Assembly: GCA_007115705.1 (NCBI GenBank)
Contig: QXEO01001122.1
Location: 186,001 to 250,000, forward strand
Reading direction: 5' to 3'
Length of the DNA stretch: 64,000 nt
Origin: Dactylis glomerata
Taxonomy: Eukaryota > Streptophyta > Magnoliopsida > Poales > Poaceae
Shown: in pieces, positions 24,570 through 36,100 of the stretch
Numbering within the stretch: position 1 is the stretch's first letter
How the letters are laid out: each line of letters begins with the position of its first letter
Position numbers and translations under genes: made by a program
Notes under the pieces: generated by a model
Seen by the model: the letters and a program-made list of their open reading frames with translations, nothing else
Database searches by the model: none
Told to the model about the DNA's origin: nothing

Positions 24570-27130
24570 TTATAGCTTTTGTGTGTCACTCTCAAGGAAT
24601 GATCCGAGAAAAGAGAACAAGCTATAGCTAGAAATAAATGGAAACCATTGCATTCTAAATTGGAGCAAAAAAGGTGGTATGAGAATATTCATGCATATGT
24701 ACATGGCCAAAGGAAAGTGCTAGTTGATAACCACCTGTTGGAGTGGTCACTTTCGACCCAACCTCTCCCCTCGCCTTCTTCCAGAAAAAAACACTGAATT
24801 TAGAAGATCAAACAACAAATTTAGAATTTGGTGTAAACTTCATCCGCTTTTGCAAAACTTCCAAATAAAACCATCCCAGCCTTCGAGAACTATAAAAAGT
24901 TTTAATCAATTTTTGGTGAATTTCCAAAAACACAATGAAAATTTAAAAGATTCAAGTGCATACTGAATTACGGCATGAATTGTCACTAAAACAACAGGAA
25001 GATCTACGTTGTATTCATTTCAACAGTGCTCGCGAGATCTGTGGAGGCTACCCTTTTGCAGAGGAGTACTGCAAGAATGCTGAGAGGAGATGGGGGTACT
25101 ACACAAGCAACCGAAGGTGTGTTGACAAGTTGGCGGTGAAGCAATTGGGAGAAAGACTTGTTGTGTGGTGAGTGGTGAGGTGGAGAATAAGGAAAGTTGG
25201 CACGGTCCATGTAGCTTTTTGTGATCCCACATCTGAGAGTCATTTCACACAAAAATGTCGGCAACTCCGATTGCATGGATGACACACTGCATGTCAACTA
25301 GGACCAATCTCGACGGTATCCCTAGCAGGCTATACATAACTGAGAATACAAACCATTAAAGTTAAACTCTGAACTTATAAAATTGGTAAACAAGAAAACC
25401 TAGTTATATTTTGGATAGTGATTTACATTTCGTGATTCGAAATATATAGAAAGAATCATGGGTGTATGAAGAAAATGAGATGATAACTAGCAAAAATCAA
25501 CCAAACATATGATTACTCAGTCTTGTGTAATGTGACCAGAGGCAACGATTTTTCTAATCTTTTTGTAGAACACGTGAATGTTCATCATTTAATTTGGGTG
25601 CCCTGTGCATGTTGTCATTTTCTAGCACCCCCTATGCTTACGAATTTGTACATTTTTATCAAAATTCTCAAAGATGCAAACCACCCTAAAGATATGGTAA
25701 GGTACACCCAAAATTATGAGAAAATGATATCTTGTCACAAAATCATCGGATGATATGACATTATATGTTGGATGGTGTAATAAAATAGTACTAGATTGAT
25801 AATTTTCTTTTCTCATTTTCTTGAAGGACACAAACTGTAGTTCCTTAATTTATTTCTGCATGTATTTATATATATGATCATAGAGTGGATGGTTTGAAAA
25901 TAGAGTTAGGGTTTATTGTAGTCAAGGGTCCTAAATATACTTCTATGTAATAAATATTGAAATGATTTTGCAAATGCTATATTTTGTTACAAGGATGATG
26001 CCAAGAGAGGGACACTCATGACCACGTATCTAAAACATGGCCAATATTATCATGTTTTACGGTCATACATGCATGTATCTTAATGGGCGATGGCCATTGG
26101 TAGCTTGATTGATCCTTGGCTGTGTGTTTCTCTTCGATCCAGATGTCAATATCTCACTGGCATAAAATGATGTAGTCGTTTTCAGGATCTATCTTGTGGA
26201 GCACAATGAAAGGAGCTGCGGCAGATACAATAACGCAGATGAATAAAGCGGGTTTTCCCCTGCCACGCCGGCCAGAATCAGACGCCTTTTCTCCTTTCCA
26301 CAAAGCGGAGCCAAACGACCCACACAATCCTGAGCTCGCCGGAGCACGCGCGTGGGCAAGGCGCAACCAGCACCACACCGCACCGGAGCACCGGCCGTGT
26401 GGACGAGATGCAGCTAGCCATAGCATATTGGGTCCCAAAGTTCCATCCTGAAATGGTAGCCAAGGCTATATGCTACAAAAAGAAATAAAAGGGATGTAGT
26501 GGTATATATTCATGGATGGATATGTGTGTGGCTCGACTGGCTAGGATTTCATGGAAATTAATCCTCAAGGACCCGGCCGGCAAGTTCATGTGGCGCAAAC
26601 AGCGACAGACAGCACCATCCATTACATACAATAGGTGGAGTGGACTATGCTTAAGACTGTTCCAGTGCGGCGCTTCCTTAGCGATGAAACGTCCCGTGCA
26701 ACAAAATCCTAAGACGTTATGTCAACAAAGATACTATCATACTTCAATTTTCTTCCATAAGAAGTATACAAGAGGATACCAATTACACCCAGCATCTACA
26801 ATATCGCAGTGTCCTAGCGGCATTACGGATGCACACAATCAAAAGAAAGAAGAAAAATTATAAAAAAGAAAAGTCCCACTAGAGTGATCCATTCCTTATA
26901 GCAGTGTACTGATGTATGAGTGCATGCATATGTTAGAGAAAAGCATAAGGTTATTACTGTTGGATTGACTTGAAGGAGGGCACGATAGAGTGACATAATC
27001 GTGTACCCGAATTTGAGCTCACATATATCGTGGGGATAAAGTAATAGGGACCTTAAAGCTTAAGTGGTGGTTGGACATTTAGTCTTAATAGTTCCCTTGC
27101 TTGCACAAGGTAGTGGTCTTGGGATCAATC
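24570..27130. other. Intergenic DNA upstream of the CCT gene
   Basis: Mostly AT-rich sequence. A GC-rich patch at 26190-26450 gives short frames on both strands, with no motif to support a gene. No transposon boundary was recognised. Confidence 0.4.
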
Positions 27131-27139
27131 ACTATGGGT

Positions 27140-27940
27140 GTAATTTATTGGATTGATGCTCTAGCCAACTACCCTGAACCTCTGGTTTCAAGTTGTATGT
27201 AGCTAGCCAATTCACCCATCAGTCCGAACTGATGGAAATAGCTAGGTTGTATATTTATTTTGTTAAGGTTCATGCACTAGCCACTTGAACCAAAAGTCCG
27301 AACTGATGGAAAGGGCTAGTACAATCTACTTATACACTTCAACACCCCCTCTCACGTGTGACGGGAGACGAGAAGACAAGTCAACACGTATAGAGAGGCA
27401 AAGAGGCAGCGGGATGCCGGGCGCGGCAGGAGGCTGCGGAGAATTTAGAATAAATTGTGAAAGCCAGGATTTGAACTCGAGACCTGGGGCTCTGATACCA
27501 TGTTAAGGTTCATGCACTAGCCACTTGAACCAAAAGTCCGAACTGATGGAAAGGGCTAGTACAATCTACTTATACACTTCAACATATTTTAACACTCCCC
27601 CTCACGTTTAGGCTGGACAAACGGAAAGACACTAGACATGGGACAAACGGGAGGCTACAACTATTTTTAAATTAAATAGTGCGATGGCCGGGGCTTGAAC
27701 TTAAGACCTCCTGGCTCTGATACCATATTGGATTGATGCTCTACCCAACTATTCCAAAAGTCCGAACTGAGAGGAAAGACCGGTCATTATACTCTAACAC
27801 TCCACCTCATGTCCAGGCTCAGACTCATTGCGTTACGTGAGTATTGAACCCTGAACCTCTGGTTTCAAGTTGTATGTAGCTAGCCAATTCACCCATCAGT
27901 CCGAACTGATGGAAATAGCTAGGTTGTATATTTATTTTAA
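27140..27940 (-). mobile_element. TRIM-type miniature retrotransposon pieces hosting the SMART element
   Basis: Two direct copies of about 90 bp lie at 27173-27260 (resuming at 27585 after the SMART insertion) and 27846-27940. Both contain CTGAACCTCTGGTTTCAAG and TAGGTTGTATATTTATTTT. A Met-tRNA primer complement GCTCTGATACCA lies at 27714-27725. Short LTR-like ends (TATTGGATTGATGCTCTA) occur at 27147 and 27725. This looks like one or two miniature LTR retrotransposons on the minus strand, partly recombined. Confidence 0.5.
27261..27584 (-). mobile_element. Complete SMART/TRIM retrotransposon with 84-bp LTRs
   Basis: The terminal direct repeats at 27261-27344 and 27501-27584 are base-for-base identical, beginning TGTTAAGG and ending CTTCAACA. 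The minus-strand primer site TGGTATCAGAGCC (Met-tRNA) abuts the right repeat. A purine tract (CACGTGAGAGGGGG on the minus strand) abuts the left repeat. The five-base target duplication TATTT is present at 27256-27260 and 27585-27589. The internal region is only 156 bp and non-coding. These dimensions fit the SMART family of grass miniature retrotransposons. Confidence 0.92.
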
Positions 27941-28229
27941 CATAATTGTGCATGGTACTGGCTACACTTGTCTCCTTTTTAGAAGAAACAATAGAATTTA
28001 TTTGTATTTATATATTGCGTGATGGTTAGCCTTGTCTTTGATCATCATGTCCTTGGTTCTTAATACCTTGTTTACCCATGTCATAAGGTGTATATGGGAG
28101 AGATGTGGACGCGCATACCTTAAAGTAATCATGCATATGGCTATGCAATTTGTGCTTCATTAATTGCGACAACCACGACGAATGAAATAGCTACTTGCCC
28201 GGAACACTTTTTGTCATTAGTTACCACTT

Positions 28230-29135
28230 TCTCACACTTTTTCCGTACTCTTAGTTTCAAGCTTTCTAGTTCTAGTTTTGTAGTTTTAGCTTTCTAGTTT
28301 AGTTGTGTTTATAAACATTGTTGCTTTAGTTTAGTTGATTTGCATAATCGGTTGTATAAAAAGGCTATAGCGACCGTAGAGATTAGAGGTTTATCTTCAT
28401 CTCCTCGTGGGTTCGACACTTAATACTTATTAAAATATACTACATTGATCCCCTGCACTTGTTGGTTAGAGACTTTTCTAGCGCTGTTGCCGGGCAGAGT
28501 AACGCTAAGCTTCTATTTTTGTGTACATTTTTGTTTACTTTTGTAGTAGTTTGTTTTCAAAAAAAAATGAAAAATAGATAATGGAAGTTTCCATACCCAC
28601 TTTCTCTACTAGAAAGAAGGTCCTTGACTTTATGGTAGAATATTATAAAACATGCAAAGCTTCTGTTGGTACTAATGTTTTGAATGAAGGAAATTATGTT
28701 GAAAGTGCCAAGGAAGAACAGGTGAAGGAGGACAATACTTTCTCACATCTTTTCCATACTTTTAGTTTCACTTTTCTAGTTTAGTTGTGTTTACAAACCT
28801 TGTTGCTTTAGTTTAGTTGCTTTGCACAGTTGGTCGTATAAGAGGATTATATGACCATAGAGAATAGGGTTTACCTTCAGCTTCTCATGGGTCGGACACT
28901 TGATATTTATTGAAAGGTACTACATTGATCTCCTACACTTGTGGGTCTAACGCCGTTGCCGAGGAGTAGCGCTAAGCTTCTATTTTTTTTTGTGCATTTT
29001 TGTTTGATTTTTCAGTAATTTATTTTCAAAAACACAAAAAATAGATAATGAAAGTTTCCATACCTGCTATCTCTGCTAAAAAGAAGATCCTTGACTTCAT
29101 GGTGAAATATTATAAAATATGCAAAGCATATGATG
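28230..29135 (+). repeat. Tandem duplication of a retroelement 5' end (LTR tail, primer site, gag start)
   Basis: Two diverged copies, offset by about 470 bases, contain in order: TTTCTAGTTTAGTTGTGTTTA, TACTACATTGATC, a decayed tRNA-Asp-like primer site (GCGCTGTTGCCGGGCAG at 28481 and CGCCGTTGCCGAGGAG near 28951), GCTAAGCTTCTATTTTT, and a short coding start (28581-28784; GAAAGTTTCCATACC at 29050). Only the beginnings of gag remain. The duplication may come from LTR-LTR recombination or local tandem duplication. Confidence 0.6.
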
Positions 29136-29556
29136 GTATCTCAGACGTTGGAAGCTAAGCTAAACATGGGAGATAGTTGTATGCTCCTGGCTAGGGGTCA
29201 AGGTTGGGGAAAGCTAGGACCTTGAAGCGCCTTTTTCATGTTTAGGGGAGCGAGCCTATCATCAGCCGCTCCTGGTGAATAAGTAGCAGTCAGGTTGACA
29301 GTGTTCCTGAACGGAAATTTTTCAGGGGATTTGAGCCACCTTTCAGCATCAAAGGAGATCCCAGAATACGTGAGACCTGGTAGCAGAACTAGTCTGCCTC
29401 TAGCATAGATAACTTAAAATCAGCTTCCACCATTTTACTGAAGTCAGAATCAATCTCATATTTTCCCACAAGAACGGTCCGAGCCTCTGAGGCAACCCAA
29501 AAAATGGGCCAGAACTGCCAAACCGGAACACACTCTATCATCACTGCTAAATAATA

Positions 29557-29635
29557 CTCCCTCCAATTCGTAATAAGTGTCGACTGATTTAGTATAACTT
29601 AGTACAAAATAATACTTTTTATGTATTAGAGGGAG
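29557..29635. mobile_element. Short Stowaway-type MITE, 79 bp
   Basis: It begins CTCCCTCCAATTCGTAATAA and ends ATTAGAGGGAG. TA dinucleotides flank it at 29555-29556 and 29636-29637. Confidence 0.75.
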
Positions 29636-29672
29636 TACTAAGCTCCCATTTCCTCTCCTATTTTTCAGCTAA

Positions 29673-32218
29673 CTAGCAGGGTGGCCCTCGTAAACGCGAG
29701 TGCATCATCTTTGACGCATCCAAAATGTTAAGTATTTTTATCAAACATTCTATACATTTACATCATAAATTGCAAAAATATGAGATCTATAATCATTTAT
29801 AAATTGTAAGGTGCAACTATGATTTCTATTTTGTATATGGGTATATGGTTATACGACATACTCACCATATCATGATGATGTTTGTTTAAGGTACACTTAT
29901 GAGTTAATCTTCACATGTTTTACTTTGAATGTCTTTTGTACAGTGGGTTTTCTGCACTCAGTAAACATCTCCTTATCTTGGTTGTCTATACTGGATCAAG
30001 ATCTATGCTAGCTCATTTTTCTCTCAACCAATTTCTCTTTATAGTATCTCTTGCTCCACAAAACCTATAGATTTGAAACTTCCCAGATCATTTGATATAT
30101 AATGTAAGGAAAATATTTTTGGATTTTCTCCATCTAATGTATGTATATTTAAATATTTTTAGGAAATTTAATATTTTAAAGAATTAAATAGAACAAAATT
30201 TGCAATACTTTTTGGCATTCCAGTCGCAATGTTTTTGTGATCTGGAAATTTTGAAACCATATGTTATATTTTGCGAGATACCTAAAACTCGAGAACGTGT
30301 AGGGTTGTAGCTCGTTCTTGGCATCTTGGTGGACGAACATGCGTGAAGAATTTTTTACGTGAAGGAATGGACAAAGGTAAAGTATATATATGGATTAGTG
30401 ATACATGCAAAGGAGGCGTAAACATGCACTATTCCAATAGGTTAACGTTTATTCGTCTGAGGTTTTTTGCCGGACTGAATTTCTTAACAAAAGTTAGTAT
30501 CAGATGTGCAAAGGGATGGCATTTTTCTTGCTTATACTCGAGATAAACTAAAGAATGTGGTGTCAAAGACAATACTTTTTTTTTCTTTACTATACATGCG
30601 ACTGATAAAGAACATGTGGTAGACACCTTTTTTTTTAGAGACATGTGTGGTAGAGACCTATTTATTCTTGAACCGTGAAGAGACGGACAACGGGTAGTGA
30701 CATGTATGTGTGCGGATGATAATTATGTAACGCTATTAAGATAAAAATCTGAACATAGATTTTAATTAGATGAAACTATCAAAATAATTATATTGATATG
30801 GATTAACATGATGACTCTATTAAACATCCGTATATTGCTTTGAGTATATAATAGATGGATACATCCTCCGTCCCAAATTATGTTGCATATAATTTTTATT
30901 CAAATTAAACTTTGTTAAATTTGATTAAATATATAGCAAAAATATCAACTTCTACAATAATAAATCAGTGTTATTAGATCATCATGAAATATAATTTGAT
31001 ATTATAAACATTTGATATTGGAGATGTGAATATTTTTCTCATATAATTGAGCCTATACGCGTCCGAGCAGAGACCGAACGGACACAAATGCAGTTGCCGT
31101 ATATATTAACATGGAGTATCACGCGCAAACTCTTTCTTTCCACTATGACGTCCTAATCCTCGACAAAGACGATGGCAATTTTTTTAAAACTAAGACCGTA
31201 CCAATATATATGTCACATCGTACAATTTGTATTGAAGCAGTCCATGACCAAACACAACACATTTAATTTGCTGGTAAAATGGGTAGGAATTGACATATCC
31301 GGTCCTGTTTAATTTTTTTTGACATATCCGGTCGTGTGCACAAACTTTCCTTTTTGCAACGGTATATGACCAATACGCCTCTTGACGTGGAGTAATAACA
31401 TGGTGTTACATATTACAACGTTATATTACAAACATGTTGCATATTATTTGACGTCACGACTTTTGCGTTACGTAATGATACTATCTTTGGCTAAATCTTA
31501 GCCACAAAAAATATATCTAACTGTCCAAATAATTTCAATGATGTGGATTAACGTGGTGTCTCTGTTAAACAAACCCCGTATTGTGCTTTTAGCTCGAGAT
31601 AAACTAAAGAATGTGGTGTCAAAGACAATACATTTTTTTCTTTACTATGCATGCGACTGATAAAGAACATGTGGTAGACACAAATGCAGTTGCCGTATAT
31701 ATTAACATGGAGTATCACGCGCAAACTCTTTCTTTCCACTATGACGTCCTAATCCTCGACAAAGACGATGGCAATTTTTTTAAAACTAGGACCGTACCAA
31801 TATATATGTCACATCGTGTACAATTTGTATTGAAGCAGTCCATGACCAACACGTCTCAGCTGTCAAACACAACACATTTAATTTGCTGGTAAAATGGGTA
31901 GGAATTGACATATCCGGTCCTGTTTAATTTTTTTTGACATATCCGGTCGTGTGCACAAACTTTCCTTTTTGCAACGGTATATGACCAATACGCCTCTTGA
32001 CGTGGAGTAATAATGTGGTGTTACATATTACAACGTTATATTACAAACATGTTGCATATTATTAGACGTCACGACTTTTGCGTTATGTAATGATACTATC
32101 TTTGGCTAAATCTTAGCCACAAAAAATATATCTAACTGTCCAAATAATTTCAATGATGTGGATTAACGTGGTGTCTCTGTTAAACAAACCCCGTATTATG
32201 CTTTTAGTATATAATAGA
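29673..32218 (-). mobile_element. Compound Helitron with internal 5'-end duplications
   Basis: On the minus strand the 3' end is ...GCACTCGCGTTTACGAGGGC-CACCCTGCTAG at 29673, followed by T. The outer 5' end is TCTATTATATACTAAAAGCA at 32218, preceded by A. A second 5'-like end, TCTATTATATACTCAAAGCA, lies at 30854, so 29673-30854 may be an older complete copy. The right half contains two near-identical blocks, 31081-31592 and 31676-32206. A 90-base piece occurs twice, at 30537-30628 and 31593-31681. There is no coding capacity for Helitron proteins. Confidence 0.7.
31081..32206 (-). repeat. Large direct duplication inside the compound Helitron
   Basis: Block 31081-31592 and block 31676-32206 share GACACAAATGCAGTTGCCG at their left ends and CGTATT(G/A)TGCTTTTAG at their right ends, with few differences. 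The second copy has about 16 extra bases (CGTCTCAGCTGTCAAA region near 31852). The spacer between them is a copy of 30537-30628. Confidence 0.85.
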
Positions 32219-32399
32219 TGCTAGCAACAACATGTGTAAAGAGTCCTCCCTTCAATCTATAACAATTGTTAAATGATTTTGTACAACTTAGTAAACTTAG
32301 TATTTTTTGTGAGCTTGTCCCAACTTTATTACATCACACTAGTTCCTGGAATACACATGCCCTCATGTAGGTTTAACAACCAAACCCTACATCCCTGGT

Positions 32400-32775
32400 C
32401 CTCATAGATCATGCTTATGTGCTTCGTCATGGGAGCTCCTCCGTTTAAAATAGAAGCAGAATTTCTCAAAATCGCGTCGGGCTTCCGTAATCTCCTAGAC
32501 AATATGGGTATAAATTCCCATCGTCACCTCCTCAAGACTCACAAGCACGGTCTTGCAGTCGCTGGCCACCCGGATGCGGCGACCGTTGAGGTCACTAGTA
32601 AGCGCCACCGCTTCTTGACATGCTAGCGTCTTCATTGTCTTCGGCACTGCATGTCCTGGCTGAAGCTATCAGGAACGCACCAGCATCAATTCTTGCTACC
32701 GCTGCCAATATGCACTTCCTTGAATTATTCCCCAATGCTGCATCCACATTGATTTTCATCACACCCTAGGTGGGG
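32400..32775 (-). pseudogene. LINE RNase H domain relic
   Basis: The minus strand reads MKINVDAALGNNSRKCILAA, then, after a frameshift, LTSDLNGRRIRVASDCKTVL and EARRDFEKFCFYFKRRSSHD. This is the layout of the RNase H domain at the end of many plant LINE polyproteins (first catalytic Asp in NVDAA, later SDCKTV). Several stops and frameshifts break it. It lies upstream of the SNF2 gene on the opposite strand and is unrelated to it. Confidence 0.65.
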
Positions 32776-33120
32776 ATATCCACGTCGGCGCCGCCTAACC
32801 ATCGAGTCTTCCTCTTATCCTGCTCATCGTCTTGTTCCAGATCAGAAATAAATCTCTCCACAAAACAATGAACTGACTTAGTAAACTTAGTAGAAAGTGT
32901 AAAAACCACTATGATCGGAGGAAGTACTACTAACTTAGTACAAAGCAGTCTCGATCGGGTCCGGCCCGGTTTGGCAGTTTCGGCCCATTTCTTGTCTCTG
33001 GCTGCTAGCTTTCTCGTCTCTTTTTCTCAAAAAAAAAAAGCTTTCTCGTCTCTTCCACGCCGCTCCCACTATCCCCCACTTCCATTTCCTTATTTTTTTC
33101 GCCACTTCCCGCGCCCCCCA

Positions 33121-36100
33121 ATGGCGACGACGGCGACCGCCTACGAGCGCCGCCTGCTCGCCGCCGCCGACCTCGTTCTCTCCGCCGACGGAGGCTCCCA
33201 GACTCCGCGCTTCTCCTCTTCCGACCTTGGGGTCACCGCCGACCTCAAGCCGCACCAGCTCGACGGCGTCGACTGGCTCATCCGCCGCTACCACCTCGGC
33301 GTCAACGTCCTGCTCGGTCCTTACCCACTCCCCTGCACCCAATCGCCGACTTTCCCGGCCTCCCTCTCTCTCGTCTCTCCCCTCCACATCTAAACTCCTC
33401 CATGGCTACATTATTCCTATATAATATTGTTACGATTTTTTTTTGCGAATAGATCGATTAACTCAATTCCGTTCCGTTTTGCAGGAGATGAGGTGAGCCT
33501 ACCTTTGCTTCCAGACGAACGCTTCCAGAACCATGTTTGCTGACCGGCAAAAAAAAGAACCATGTTTTCTTCCGCGACTGTTCATGTTTATGCATGTCTG
33601 ACCATATGTGCAGATGGGGCTGGGGAAGACCCTGCAAGCAATTTCTCTGCTGAGTTATCTGAAGATACAATCCATTGCACCTGGACCATTTCGTATGCAC
33701 CTTATACCCTGCTTAATTCCTTTTTGTCCTAGAAGAAGAGAGCTTATTGCTTAAGAATTTCCATTTAACTTAAGAGTGGTGCTCTTATTCCAGTGGTATT
33801 ATGCCCTCTAAGTGTGACCGATGGCTGGCTCTCGGAATTTGGTAAATTCTGCCCTACCTTGAAGGTCATCCAGTACGTCGGCGATAAGGTGCATCGTCGC
33901 CATCTGCGGAGGATGATGCATGAAGACGTCCGAAAATCTTCAGCATCATCTGGTCCAAATGTATGCTGTTCTCTCTTACAAGTTTCTGTACTTCATTTCT
34001 AAATCTTATTCAGTGTGGATAACACACGCCCATTGGCTGTTATATCTGTTGTCCTTACATGTCCCACAATATCTTTCTTTTTGATTGCCTTTGAGCATTT
34101 TTCTTATAGTACTCATGTTGTTAATTTTTGGTGCATGGTCTATAACTACTTTTTTGTTTCGTAAATGCAAATAGGAATTACCATTTGATGTGATGCTGAC
34201 GAGCTATGACATAGCCTTAATGGATCAAGACTTTCTTTCGCAAATACCCTGGCTCTATGTGGTTATTGATGAGGCGCAGCGTCTCAAAAATCCATCCAGT
34301 GTATGTAAAACCGCTTCTTCACTATGATTGTGGAAGTTGCAGGGCTCTCATTATAACACTAGCTCGATTACTTTTTCAGGTATTGTATAATGTCCTTGAA
34401 GAACACTTTATCATGCCAAGACGCCTTCTACTAACAGGGACTCCTATCCAGAACAACCTTTCCGAACTATGGGCGTTGATGCACTTCTGCATGCCTTCAA
34501 TTTTCGGGTCGCTCGATGAGTTCCTCTCTACTTTCAAGGAAGCTGGGAATTTGCTAGTAGGTATGTACCTAATATTATATAGGATTCTTCTTGTTGCCGG
34601 TGATATTTTTTGTTCTGTCCGAAACAGATTTATGCAACTTCTCTGTGAGCACTACATGCCTTATGTTTATCATTAAGAGGACACCTTGGGTGCTATCATA
34701 TGTGTAGCCTCTTCCCAAAACCTTTTCTTTAATGATATTAGCTTGTTTGATTTTAGCTGGCTCAGTCTTAGAGTTCATTCGCTTTGCCTCGTGGTTTTTA
34801 GCTGGTTGAGTTCTAGAGTTCATTCAGGTAGTGAGATAAGGTGCCCCAGTGTTGGGGTATGCAATGGTTGTCAATATTTTTATCTGCCCAGGACTAGTTC
34901 TTTGTAATAATTCAAACCAGTTCTTTTCACATTGTTCAATCATATGTGACATTTTCTGTGATTGTCATTTCATGTCTTTCGTTTTATTTATTTGAGATCT
35001 TCACATGAACACAGGGACACCTGCTCTGCTCGGCTACTCTTTGTGCCAAAATGTGAATATGCACCGTTCCTTAAACAATATCCTATTTTTAAATATAAAG
35101 TCAGCTTCTGTATTCAAATGCTAATATATTCCTCAACAGGTAGTCAAGCTAATAAAGCAAACAGACAATGCAAGATCCTTAAACATATACTCAGAGCATT
35201 TATGCTGCGACGAACAAAAGCTTTACTAATCAAAAGCGGAATTCTGGAATTGCCTCCATTAACCGAGCTGACAGTGTCAGTATGACAGTATATAAGTTTC
35301 AGCATAATCTTCTTGAATTTCCCCCCTTACCTTTAAAGTTCATTGATCCTTTCAGGATGGTACCTCTGACACCCGTACAGAAGAAGATATACTTATCAGT
35401 GTTGAGAAAAGAGCTGCAAACACTTCTTTCATTCACTGGTGGATCTTCTCGTCATCAATCTTTGCAAAACATTGTAATGGTTTTCTTTTTTCTGCCTAGC
35501 AGCATCTCTTATATATGTTCAATGCAAAAAGACGAAATTGTGTAGACGAAATTGTGTAGATTTAATACATTTTTATGCTTGGCACTGGTGATTTTTTCAA
35601 CCAAATTAGCTTGTTTGAATTTAGCTGGTTGAGTTTTAGAGTTCATCTGCTTTGCCTTGTGGTTGGTTTCGTGAAATCATTATATATTTACGATTCTTCT
35701 GGTGGCCAAAAACTATTTTATGAAGTATGTCATACCAATTGAGATCACATCTTAGTGAAATTTACTTTGATGTATCTTTACATACCATTTACAGTTCAGT
35801 TTGTTCGTCAGGGTGAGCCTGTTGGGTTTTGCTAGTTCATATCAGAGTGCTGGGATGTGGGGTCTTCTGCTTTTATCACGTCATGCTTTTTTCATGATTT
35901 CTCATTTTGACCTTGCTATGCCCTTTGCACATTAGAAGCTCTGTACAGATTTAAGTTCTGTGTCTTTTTTTTTGCCAATCCTGCCAGGTAGTACAACTGC
36001 GAAAAGCTTGCAGTCATCCATATCTGTTCAGTGGCATTGAGCCTGAGCCTTATGAAGAGGGGGAGCATTTAGTTCAGGTCAGTTCAACATTTTGAATCAG

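Noticed and set aside
26154..26463. Open frames on both strands in a GC-rich patch
   Set aside because: Frames overlap one another, have no recognisable domain and no splice partners.
32240..32930. Possible larger Stowaway element (TCCTCCCTTCAATC at the left, ATCGGAGGAAGTAC at the right)
   Set aside because: Terminal similarity is weak and the interior includes a LINE RNase H relic; boundaries could not be supported.
32935..33387. 150-codon minus-strand frame over exon 1 of the SNF2 gene
   Set aside because: It mirrors the GC-rich exon and its upstream region; the sense strand carries a conserved protein and consensus splice sites.
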